In this document: positions 16,917 to 23,587 of the stretch, piece after piece
Position numbering within the stretch: position 1 is the stretch's first letter
Layout: every line of letters begins with the position of its first letter
Assembly: GCA_937890395.1 (NCBI GenBank)
Contig: CALACK010000063.1
Location: 1 to 64,000, forward strand
Reading direction: 5' to 3'
From: an uncultured Acidimicrobiaceae bacterium
GTDB taxonomy: Bacteria > Actinomycetota > Acidimicrobiia > Acidimicrobiales > Ilumatobacteraceae
Length of the DNA stretch: 64,000 bases
The notes under the pieces: model-generated
The model's database searches: none
What the model saw: the letters and a program-made list of their open reading frames with translations, nothing else
What the model was told of the DNA's origin: nothing
Translations under genes and position numbers: made by a program

Positions 16917-18112
16917 AGTCTCTTTTCAAGTTCTTACAGATAATTTCGGGATTAGTTATTGCTATCGCGATTCGAATTGTGTTCCCGTTTAGGAACTATA
17001 AATTTGGTCGGCTACCGAGTCACGAGATTGGACACTACGCATCAAATGTAGAAATTCACTTGTGTGAAAAAGATGCAAAAATTCATGGCGATTCTAAAAA
17101 AACTGCAGACATCTGGTACCGAAACCCAGATCACGCGGTTGCCAACAACCAATTAGACACAATGTGGTCGCGAGTAATCAAGATTTCCAATTCGCCAATT
17201 ACTAGGTACGCCGACGCAATTTCACAGCGACTGCCAGGCGGGTCTAAATTTTCAATTTCGCACCATGATCGAGATGCATACGGTCTCTACAGCAAATTGC
17301 AGCCACATATTAAATTTTCAAATTCAGAAACAAAACAAGGTGAAGATTTTCTAAATTCTTTGAGAGCTACCACTAGTCAGAAGTTTGTGTGCTTGGCGGT
17401 TCGTGATTCGTCGTACAAACGAGATCAGTTCGAGAATCGCGACATCCGTCATGATGACTATCGCAATAACGACATCAACAATTTTCATAATGTTGCCAAG
17501 CGATTAGTTTCAGACGGTTATCTTGTTTTCAGAATGGGTGCAAAAGTCGAGCGACCATTCGGGGTAGATGCGTCAGGAGTTTTTGACTATGCATCAAACG
17601 GCATGCGAACCGATTTTCTAGATGTATATCTTTCGGCAAACTGCGAAATTTTCATTTCAACCGTCTTGGGCATTGATTCAATCCCAGAGATTTTTCGTGT
17701 ACCAAGAGTTTTGACTAATTACATTCCGATCGCCAACTTCGGCAAGTACGGTCCACAAGATTTGATAATCCCAAAACAATATTGGATTGAGAACGAGAAT
17801 AGGTATATGCCGTTCAGCGAAATTGTGGCGTCAAAAAATGCGCTTGGGTCTTGCACAAGCAGTTACGAATATCAACGCGCAGGCCTAAAACTTGTAGAAA
17901 ACACTCCACAAGACATAACTCTCGCTGCACAAGAACTTCTCGCCCGTAAAAATGGCACCTGGCAAGTAACTGTCGAGGCAAAGACTCTGCAAGATAAGTT
18001 CTGGTCGTTGTATGACCAACTTTCGCCTCCAGGTATTAAGAGCCGTGTAGATGATCACAAACCAATAATTGGCACAGAGTTCCTTCGCGCTAACCCGCAC
18101 TGGACGTTATAA
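16913..18112 (+). CDS. TIGR04372-type glycosyltransferase, second copy
   Basis: 399 aa. An N-terminal hydrophobic helix (about residues 4-25, ending with IRIVFPFRNYKFGR) probably anchors it to the membrane. The family core follows: KFVCLAVRDSSYKRDQF, a D-Y-R-N-N-D-I segment, YLVFRMGAKVERPF, VFDYASNGMRTDFLDVYLSA and an RVPRVLTNYIP stretch. The C-terminus ends FLRANPHWTL, a signature it shares with the next gene. It is closer to the third copy than to the first. The ATGA overlap with the upstream gene indicates coupling. The donor sugar is unknown. Confidence 0.72.
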   Translation: MKSLFKFLQIISGLVIAIAIRIVFPFRNYKFGRLPSHEIGHYASNVEIHLCEKDAKIHGDSKKTADIWYRNPDHAVANNQLDTMWSRVIKISNSPITRYADAISQRLPGGSKFSISHHDRDAYGLYSKLQPHIKFSNSETKQGEDFLNSLRATTSQKFVCLAVRDSSYKRDQFENRDIRHDDYRNNDINNFHNVAKRLVSDGYLVFRMGAKVERPFGVDASGVFDYASNGMRTDFLDVYLSANCEIFISTVLGIDSIPEIFRVPRVLTNYIPIANFGKYGPQDLIIPKQYWIENENRYMPFSEIVASKNALGSCTSSYEYQRAGLKLVENTPQDITLAAQELLARKNGTWQVTVEAKTLQDKFWSLYDQLSPPGIKSRVDDHKPIIGTEFLRANPHWTL

Positions 18113-18116
18113 AACT

Positions 18117-19340
18117 TTGAAGTTCAACATTGATCCCCGCCTCAGCCGGCTAGTTCGACTAACTCTTTCAGCGCCATTTGCGCTGTTCTTTGTCGTGCTA
18201 ATTCGCGTGATTCGACCAGTTTTTTTAGTTCGAATTGGCGTGATGCGCAGCGATCGAATTGGTCATTTCGCCCTAGAGACCGAACTCTGGCTCCTTGAAC
18301 AAGAATCTGGCGTCGCCTCGCGTCCGAAGCGTTCAGTTGATATTTGGTTTGCACCCGAGCCGATCGCCAATCGAGTTCTCCACAAAATGTGGAAGCAAGT
18401 GCTGATAATCTGGCCTAATTGGTTGATGGTTTCGGTGTTCCGCATCAATCATTTAATCCCCGGCGCAGCCGCTCACCAGATCAATAAAACAACTGCGACA
18501 TGTTTAGATGTTCACAATTTGTTAGACGTCTACCCTCCGCGCCTTAAATTCACGGCAAGGCAAATCGAACAAGGTCATGCAGGTCTTGCAAAGTTAGGCA
18601 TAAAGCCAAGTGATCGATTCGTTTGTTTTATCGTACGAGATTCGGCTTACACAAAAAAAGCATTCCCTGAAAAAGATATGTCATATCACGACTTTCGAAA
18701 CTGCGATGTTGATGACTACGTTGCCGGCGCCGAGGCACTCGCAGATCGCGGCTTATTTGTATTGCGCATGGGTTCTGTAGTTTCAAAGCCACTTGTCTCA
18801 AGTAATCCACGCGTGATTGATTATGCAAACTCCAAAGTCCGTAGCGAATTTATGGATCTCTTTCTCGGTGCTCATTGTGAATTTAATGTTTCTGACGGTT
18901 TAGGTTTCTACGCAATTCCTGCGATGTTTCGTCGGCCGAACGCCTACGTTAACTATTCGCCATTTTTTATGTATTACTCGTCTCGCGCATGCGATTTGGG
19001 TATCGCAAAAACAATGATTGACACAGCGACTGGCAAACGCCTGAATCTCACTGAGATGGGCAATCGCGGAGTCGCCAGATTTGGTGAGACATCTCAATTC
19101 ACAATTGCTGGCGTTTCGGTCAAGAGCAACACTCCATCCGAAATTAAAGATCTGATGCTTGAGATGCTTGATCGCATCGACAGCAAATGGTCAAGCCGGC
19201 CAGAAGACGATGAACTTCAGCGCAAGTTCTGGGAGAAGTACTCAGAAATCATTGGCCCTGATAGAGAGAATTTTCACGGCGAGATTTGGTCTAAATATGG
19301 CGCACAGTTCTTGCGTGATAACCAAGACTGGATTCTCTAG
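18117..19340 (+). CDS. TIGR04372-type glycosyltransferase, third copy
   Basis: About 407 aa. It has an N-terminal membrane helix (FALFFVVLIRVIRPVFLVRI), then RFVCFIVRDSAYTKKAF, YHDFRNCDVDDY, LFVLRMGSVVSKPL, VIDYANSKVRSEFMDLFLGA and FRRPNAYVNYSPF. It ends FLRDNQDWIL, matching the second copy (FLRANPHWTL). The frame is open from TTG 18069, 44 nt inside the upstream gene. TTG 18117, just after the upstream stop at 18112, is preferred because the family-like sequence starts there, but no clear ribosome site decides it. It is the last gene of the glycan block. Confidence 0.7.
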   Translation: MKFNIDPRLSRLVRLTLSAPFALFFVVLIRVIRPVFLVRIGVMRSDRIGHFALETELWLLEQESGVASRPKRSVDIWFAPEPIANRVLHKMWKQVLIIWPNWLMVSVFRINHLIPGAAAHQINKTTATCLDVHNLLDVYPPRLKFTARQIEQGHAGLAKLGIKPSDRFVCFIVRDSAYTKKAFPEKDMSYHDFRNCDVDDYVAGAEALADRGLFVLRMGSVVSKPLVSSNPRVIDYANSKVRSEFMDLFLGAHCEFNVSDGLGFYAIPAMFRRPNAYVNYSPFFMYYSSRACDLGIAKTMIDTATGKRLNLTEMGNRGVARFGETSQFTIAGVSVKSNTPSEIKDLMLEMLDRIDSKWSSRPEDDELQRKFWEKYSEIIGPDRENFHGEIWSKYGAQFLRDNQDWIL

Positions 19341-19401
19341 AAATCACTGGTGCGCTCAGCGGGCGCTGGGCTAGCGTATTGAATGTAATTAAGTGCAATT
19401 T

Positions 19402-19474
19402 AGGGCAGTAGCTCAGTTGGTAGAGCGCCGGTCTCCAAAACCGATGGTCGGGGGTTCAAATCCCTCCTGCCCTG
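19402..19474 (+). tRNA. tRNA-Trp (anticodon CCA)
   Basis: A 73-nt cloverleaf. The acceptor is AGGGCAG/CTGCCCT, the D-arm AGCTC...GAGC, and the anticodon stem CCGGT with loop CTCCAAA carries anticodon CCA. The T-arm GGGGG-TTCAAAT-CCCTC contains one mismatch or wobble, and discriminator G is at 19474. CCA is not encoded. Its position just before secE-nusG is the common bacterial arrangement. Confidence 0.93.
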
Positions 19475-19496
19475 CAAATTGCTAGCCAGCCAGGTT

Positions 19497-19528
19497 TCTA
19501 GTTGTCTGGATGTCTAGATATCTAGCCG
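19497..19528 (+). repeat. Degenerate 8-nt tandem repeat, four units, CTAG-rich
   Basis: Four consecutive 8-mers read TCTAGTTG, TCTGGATG, TCTAGATA and TCTAGCCG. Three contain CTAG, a tetranucleotide usually rare in bacterial DNA. The repeat sits in the 182-nt spacer between tRNA-Trp and secE, and I see no gene or clear promoter in that spacer. Confidence 0.6.
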
Positions 19529-19656
19529 TGCCAGCCAAGGGTGTGCTTAGAGTTGGGGTGGAGGAACAACGACCCGTTACTCCCATCCGATTCGGTCTTT
19601 TGGGTAAGAAGCAATCGAAATCGCAGTTGAAATCGCCGATAGGGTAAACACCCACT

Positions 19657-19962
19657 ATGTCAATGGATCTCAATCGGCAACAAAAACGCTCGATGCAAAA
19701 AATGGGCGAAGTCAACGAGCAAGGCGCACCGATTCGCCAAGCCCGCCCGACGGTGACTGCTAAAGCGTCCAAAGAGCGCGTTGGTCCGTTTCAGTACATT
19801 CGTGAAGTTCGCGATGAAATGCGCAAGGTTGCGTGGCCAAAATGGCCAGAAGTACGTCGATATTCAATAATTGTGCTGGTCACCGTTGTAATTGTCACCG
19901 CTTTTGTGGGTGGATTAGACGCTGCATTTGGCATACTTTCAGGCTGGCTTTACAAAGATTAG
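19657..19962 (+). CDS. secE: Preprotein translocase subunit SecE
   Basis: 101 aa with a hydrophilic N-terminal arm followed by the SecE core: FQYIREVRDEMRKVAWPKWPEVRRYS, where the amphipathic helix and K-V-x-W-P motif lie on the membrane face. One transmembrane helix follows at about residues 70-92 (IIVLVTVVIVTAFVGGLDAAF). SecE clamps SecY in the translocon. It is a little longer than minimal single-span SecE because of the arm. It sits 12 nt upstream of nusG, the usual pair, and is likely to be the first protein gene of the nusG-rplKA transcript. Confidence 0.95.
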   Translation: MSMDLNRQQKRSMQKMGEVNEQGAPIRQARPTVTAKASKERVGPFQYIREVRDEMRKVAWPKWPEVRRYSIIVLVTVVIVTAFVGGLDAAFGILSGWLYKD

Positions 19963-19974
19963 GCAACCAAAAAA

Positions 19975-20643
19975 ATGACTGACGACATCACAACAACTCA
20001 ACTTGCTACCGACGACGAAGCTACACAACTCGTCGACGCAACTTTCGATCTCACAGAAGATGGTGACGATAGCGAAGTAGAGCGCCCGTGGCTACGGCCT
20101 GGCAAATGGTATGTCGTTCACTCGCAGTCTGGCTACGAAAAAAAAGTTGATGCAAATCTAAAAGCACGAATTGCTTCTTACAATCTTGCTGATCGAATTT
20201 ATGAAATTGTTATCCCAATGGAAGACGTTGTCGAATTTAAGCAAGGTCGAAAACAGACGGTTCAGAAAAAAGTATTCCCTGGATATTTGCTGGTGCGCTG
20301 CGAGATGGATGACGAAACTTGGTTTTGCATTCGCAACACACCAGGCGTAACTGGCTTCGTCGGACAGAGTCAAAAGGGCAAGACCCCCGCACCGTTGTCA
20401 CGCAAAGAAGTTGAAACTTTCTTGTCGGCAAAAGGTGACGGTAAAGAAGCACCGAAGCGTAAGGCACCAAAACTTGATTATGAAATCGGTGAAGGTGTCC
20501 GCGTTAAAGAGGGTCCGTTCGCAGACTTCTCAGGTCAAGTTGCGGAAATCAATGCAGACCACATGAAACTAAAAGTGCTTGTCAACATTTTCGGTCGAGA
20601 AACTCTCGTCGAAATGGATTTCAGTCAAGTCGCGAAGCTCTAA
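19975..20643 (+). CDS. nusG: Transcription termination/antitermination factor NusG
   Basis: 222 aa. An acidic leader of about 38 residues (ATQLVDATFDLTEDGDD), a frequent actinobacterial addition, precedes the NGN domain starting KWYVVHSQSGYEKKVDANL with VFPGYLLVRCEMDD and NTPGVTGFVG. A linker with KRKAPKLDYEIGE then leads to the KOW domain GVRVKEGPFADFSGQVAEIN. NusG binds the RNA polymerase clamp, alters pausing and links transcription to translation or Rho. It is followed by rplK after 28 nt. Confidence 0.96.
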   Translation: MTDDITTTQLATDDEATQLVDATFDLTEDGDDSEVERPWLRPGKWYVVHSQSGYEKKVDANLKARIASYNLADRIYEIVIPMEDVVEFKQGRKQTVQKKVFPGYLLVRCEMDDETWFCIRNTPGVTGFVGQSQKGKTPAPLSRKEVETFLSAKGDGKEAPKRKAPKLDYEIGEGVRVKEGPFADFSGQVAEINADHMKLKVLVNIFGRETLVEMDFSQVAKL

Positions 20644-20671
20644 CTAGAAACTCACAAGAAAGAAATTCATC

Positions 20672-21100
20672 ATGGCAAAAAAAGATATTAAAGCGATCGT
20701 CAAGATTCAGATTCCTGCGGGCAAGGCAACACCTGCGCCACCAGTTGGTACCGCGCTCGGACCTCATGGTATTCAAATCATGGAGTTCGTAAAGCAGTAC
20801 AACGCTGCAACCGAGTCACAGAGTGGCACCGTTGTGCCAGTTGAGATCACAATTTTCGAAGATCGTTCGTTTACATTCATTCTCAAGACTCCACCGACGC
20901 CGGTTTTATTGCGTCAAAAAGCTGGTCTTGAAAAGGCTTCAAAGAACCCTGGCAAAGAAGTTTGTGGTTCAGTAACTGAAAAAGATGTTGAAGAAGTTGC
21001 AAAAATCAAGATGCCAGACTTAAACGCAAATGACCTTGAAGCAGCCAAACAACAAGTTCGTGGAACAGCCCGTTCAATGGGCCTGACTGTGGTGGGCTGA
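20672..21100 (+). CDS. rplK: 50S ribosomal protein L11
   Basis: 142 aa, standard length. The N-terminal domain [20 protein letters not shown], with the flexible proline-rich hinge, contacts the thiopeptide/GTPase-centre rRNA, and the C-terminal domain has [12 protein letters not shown] at its end. L11 forms the base of the stalk with L10-L12 and takes part in elongation-factor and stringent-factor activation. It is part of the nusG-rplK-rplA transcript. An AT-rich 108-nt spacer with no evident gene separates it from rplA. Confidence 0.97.
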   Translation: MAKKDIKAIVKIQIPAGKATPAPPVGTALGPHGIQIMEFVKQYNAATESQSGTVVPVEITIFEDRSFTFILKTPPTPVLLRQKAGLEKASKNPGKEVCGSVTEKDVEEVAKIKMPDLNANDLEAAKQQVRGTARSMGLTVVG

Positions 21101-21208
21101 TAGAAATAGCTGGCTAGTAAAAGAATTAATTAGATAAAAATCAAACCAAAAATCAAATCCTGATTCAGAAGAACCTCATCTGGTCAGGCTTACAACGAGG
21201 GAGGCTTT

Positions 21209-21949
21209 ATGCCAGAAAAAAATACGGACAAAAATACAGGTAAAAATATAGATAAGAGCCACGGCAAGAACTATCGCAATGCGGTGGCTTCGTATGATCG
21301 TGAAACACTGCATTCACCAGCAGATGCAGTTGCCAAAGTAAAGTCACTCGCCAAGGCGAAATTTGACGAAACAATTGAACTCGCTGTGCGCTTGGGTGTT
21401 GATCCACGCAAAACAGACCAGAGCGTTCGTGGCACCGTTTCGATGCCATCAGGCACTGGCAAGACAGTGCGGATTGCAGTTTTCGCAGCAGGCGATGCCG
21501 CAAAGCAAGCTCGCGACGCAGGTGCAGACATTGTTGGTAGCGATGATCTCGCTGCAGATATTGAAAAAGGCAAAATGGAGTTTGACATTGTCATTGCAAC
21601 CCCAGACATGATGCCGTTAGTCGGCAAGCTCGGTCGCGCACTCGGACCACGTGGTTTGATGCCAAACCCAAAGACTGGCACCGTGACACAAGATGTTGCT
21701 CGCGCAGTTGCCGAGTTCAAAGGTGGAAAAGTTGAATACCGCACTGACCGCTATGGCAATGTGCACATCCCGGTAGGCAAAGTTAGTTTCGAAGTTGCTG
21801 CGTTAACACTCAACGTGACAGCAGTGCTTGACGAACTCAACCGCACCCGCCCAGCGGCTGCCAAAGGTCGATACATCAAAAAGATTGCGATGTCATCAAC
21901 AATGGGGCCCGGCGTAAAGATTGATCCAGCACTCATCGCTGGCGAATAA
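21209..21949 (+). CDS. rplA: 50S ribosomal protein L1
   Basis: 246 aa, slightly longer than usual because of an N-terminal addition of about 20 residues built from KNTD/KNTG/KNID units (see the repeat at 21218). The core starts KNYRNAVASYDRE and includes FDETIELAVRLGVDPRK, MMPLVGKLGRALGPRGLMPN (the rRNA/mRNA-binding signature) and a C-terminal GPGVKIDPALI. L1 lines the E-site stalk and in many bacteria represses its own rplK-rplA mRNA. The ATG at 21209 has a strong AGGGAGG ribosome site 4 nt upstream, which supports inclusion of the repeat. Confidence 0.96.
   Translation: MPEKNTDKNTGKNIDKSHGKNYRNAVASYDRETLHSPADAVAKVKSLAKAKFDETIELAVRLGVDPRKTDQSVRGTVSMPSGTGKTVRIAVFAAGDAAKQARDAGADIVGSDDLAADIEKGKMEFDIVIATPDMMPLVGKLGRALGPRGLMPNPKTGTVTQDVARAVAEFKGGKVEYRTDRYGNVHIPVGKVSFEVAALTLNVTAVLDELNRTRPAAAKGRYIKKIAMSSTMGPGVKIDPALIAGE
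21218..21265 (+). repeat. 12-nt in-frame tandem repeat at the 5' end of rplA
   Basis: Three consecutive 12-mers (AAAAATACGGAC, AAAAATACAGGT, AAAAATATAGAT) encode KNTD, KNTG and KNID. A fourth, more diverged unit at 21254-21265 encodes KSHG. It lies directly after the start codon of rplA and lengthens the L1 N-terminus. Confidence 0.75.
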
Positions 21950-22336
21950 CTAAAAATCATTAGATAGCGCTAATGCTGGGGGTTAATGTCGCGGGTTAAT
22001 GTCGCGGGTTAATGTCGCGACTAGTTGCCAAGCGGGTTTTGTGCCCGATATCGTGAAAAGTCGTAATTAAGAATTTGAAGCAGGATAGTAGTAATAGCAA
22101 CTTAAGCAGAAATGCAAAGGTTGCCCACCGCAGAAATTTGGTCTGATCAACTGTTTAGTCGAGGCGAAAGCGCGACAAAGCACTGAGAAGATAATTAACT
22201 GAAATTAGATCGAAATCCGATCGGAATCAGTTAGCCAAACGAGGTGAATGAATCTGGTTTTGACGCGAGTCGCCCAGGGTTGTTCCGCACTGCGTTGAGC
22301 ACCCGAGCGTTAACTAATCAGAAAGTTTTATAAATC
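21950..22336 (+). promoter_or_regulatory. 387-nt rplJ leader region (possible L10 autoregulatory leader and promoter)
   Basis: No reading frame of note lies here. The 5' part holds a three-copy 13-nt repeat. The 3' part has a possible hairpin at 22277-22304 (GGGT and GTTC pairing with GAGC and ACCC, one bulge) ending 32 nt before the rplJ start. In many bacteria the rplJ leader RNA binds the L10-L12 complex to adjust L10/L12 synthesis. A match to that structure could not be confirmed by eye, so the regulatory role is inferred from position and length. Confidence 0.4.
21980..22018 (+). repeat. Three perfect copies of a 13-nt tandem repeat
   Basis: The unit GGGTTAATGTCGC occurs three times in a row without mismatch at 21980-21992, 21993-22005 and 22006-22018, in the noncoding stretch between rplA and rplJ. 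Each copy contains ATG but the copies do not open a useful frame. Confidence 0.9.
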
Positions 22337-22864
22337 ATGGCAAATCCAAGTGCGCAAAAAGTCGCAGTAGTTGCAGAAGTTCGCGAGAAACTCACTGCTG
22401 CAAACTCGGCGATCATTACCGAATATCGCGGTATGACTGTTGGGTCTCTTGCATCATTGCGTCGCAAGTTGCACCCACACAATGCCGAATACAAAGTTTA
22501 CAAAAATACGCTTGCGCGATTTGCTGCACGCGAGGCTGGTGTTGCCGAACTCGAAGCATTTCTTAAAGGCCCAGCGGCGATTACTTTCGTCAAGGGCGAC
22601 GCTTCTGCTGTAGCAAAAGTTTTGCGCGATCACGCCAAAGAAAATCCTGCGCTTGTTTTAATGGGTGGGGTTGTTGCTGGAAAAACTGTCAACGCTAAAG
22701 AGCTTCGAGCCCTTGCCGACTTGCCACCACGCGAAGTGATGCTGGCGCAATTCGCTGGTTTGCTCAAAGCACCAATGTCAAAGACAGCAAACTTGCTCGC
22801 TGCGTTGCCACGCAAAGCCGCTTACGGCCTCAAGGCACTCATCGAACAACGCGAAGCAGCATAA
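22337..22864 (+). CDS. rplJ: 50S ribosomal protein L10
   Basis: 175 aa, normal for actinobacteria. The N-terminal rRNA-binding domain includes NSAIITEYRGMTVGSLASLRRKL and EYKVYKNTLARFAARE, then AFLKGPAAITFVKGD, ARALADLPPREVMLAQ-like helix sequence and a C-terminal helix LLAALPRKAAYGLKALIEQ, which docks L7/L12 dimers. It forms the stalk base with L11 and L12 and can repress its own mRNA. It follows the long leader at 21950-22336 and precedes rplL by 99 nt. Confidence 0.96.
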   Translation: MANPSAQKVAVVAEVREKLTAANSAIITEYRGMTVGSLASLRRKLHPHNAEYKVYKNTLARFAAREAGVAELEAFLKGPAAITFVKGDASAVAKVLRDHAKENPALVLMGGVVAGKTVNAKELRALADLPPREVMLAQFAGLLKAPMSKTANLLAALPRKAAYGLKALIEQREAA

Positions 22865-22896
22865 CGGTTTAAGAAATTAAGAAATTAAATAAAACT

Positions 22897-22944
22897 AACT
22901 AGTCAAATAACTAATCAAATAACTAATCAACTAACGAAACAAAT
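22897..22944 (+). repeat. 12-nt tandem repeat upstream of rplL
   Basis: Units AACTAGTCAAAT, AACTAATCAAAT and AACTAATCAACT follow each other, with a weaker fourth unit AACGAAACAAAT. The repeat fills much of the 99-nt rplJ-rplL spacer and ends shortly before the AGGAG ribosome site of rplL at 22950-22954. Confidence 0.75.
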
Positions 22945-22963
22945 AAAACAGGAGAATATCAAT

Positions 22964-23344
22964 ATGGCACTTACAAAAGATCAGATCCTTGACGGAATCT
23001 CAGAACTCACAGTTCTTGAGCTCAAAGACCTTCTTGACGCGTTCGAAGAGAAGTTCGGCGTATCAGCAGCAGCCCCAGTGGCAGTTGCCGCAGCAGGCGG
23101 AGCAGCACCAGCCGGTGACGCAGCAGCAGAAAAAGATGAGTTCACAGTCATTTTGAAAGATGGTGGCGCTCAGAAGATTGCCGTTATTAAGGCAGTTCGC
23201 GAACTTACTTCGCTTGGTCTCAAAGAAGCAAAAGACCTTGTTGATGGTGCACCAAAGCCTGTCCTCGAAAAGGCGAGCAAGGACGACGCCGCAAAGGCGA
23301 AGGCCAAGCTCGAAGAGGCCGGCGCAACCGTCGAACTCGCTTAA
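22964..23344 (+). CDS. rplL: 50S ribosomal protein L7/L12
   Basis: 126 aa. The N-terminal dimerisation helices ([21 protein letters not shown]) are followed by an Ala/Gly/Pro-rich hinge at about residues 35-55. The C-terminal factor-binding domain has [35 protein letters not shown] and the closing [10 protein letters not shown]. Several copies form the mobile stalk that recruits EF-Tu, EF-G and IF2. A clear AGGAG sits 9 nt before the ATG. A strong hairpin follows the gene, which probably lowers read-through into rpoB. Confidence 0.97.
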   Translation: MALTKDQILDGISELTVLELKDLLDAFEEKFGVSAAAPVAVAAAGGAAPAGDAAAEKDEFTVILKDGGAQKIAVIKAVRELTSLGLKEAKDLVDGAPKPVLEKASKDDAAKAKAKLEEAGATVELA

Positions 23345-23348
23345 TTCG

Positions 23349-23395
23349 CGGTCGAGGCGTCCGGGTTTCCGGACGCCGACCGTGGTCTTAATTTG
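23349..23395 (+). terminator. Strong hairpin after rplL (terminator or attenuator before rpoB)
   Basis: The two arms GGCGTCCGG (23356-23364) and CCGGACGCC (23369-23377) pair perfectly around a GTTT loop. Outer arms CGGTC (23349-23353) and GACCG (23378-23382) extend the stem across a small GA bulge. The following TGGTCTTAATTT is only partly T-rich, so it may be a partial terminator or processing site, as in the E. coli rplL-rpoB spacer. The rest of the 243-nt spacer shows no gene. Confidence 0.65.
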
Positions 23396-23587
23396 CGAGT
23401 CTGGTGAATTTCACCAAAAATTTGTGATTAAGGACAAAACATCGCTCTCGGCAATGTTTTCTGCTCCCTAGCACAGATAGGCTCGTAAATCGCCGTGCTT
23501 TGCCCTCTGACTAACTCAAAAAGTTTGTCAGAAGGCTATTCATTGCAAATTCCCTGCTTGCCAAGTTCTTAACCTAGGAGTACACTC

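Larger units (their letters stand above)
745..19340 (+). other. Surface-glycan biosynthesis island between tRNA-Met and tRNA-Trp
   Basis: All genes here run on the plus strand, are tightly packed or overlapping, and belong to families of sugar-nucleotide metabolism, sugar modification, glycosyl transfer and export. The block starts right after tRNA-Met and ends 61 nt before tRNA-Trp, which leads into secE-nusG. No integrase, transposase or duplicated tRNA end is visible, so an insertion history is inferred only from content and position. Confidence 0.7.

Noticed and set aside
19341-19401. Possible attachment-site copy of the tRNA-Met 3' end at the right end of the glycan block
   Set aside because: No stretch there matches the end of tRNA-Met, and no integrase is present.
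21271-21744. 157-codon minus-strand frame within rplA
   Set aside because: It is a shadow of the L1 gene; it has a low-complexity Ala/Ser/Thr composition and no ribosome site.
23160-23471. 103-codon plus-strand frame overlapping rplL and its hairpin
   Set aside because: Out of frame with L7/L12 and rich in Arg/Ser; it crosses the terminator-like hairpin without any start signal.
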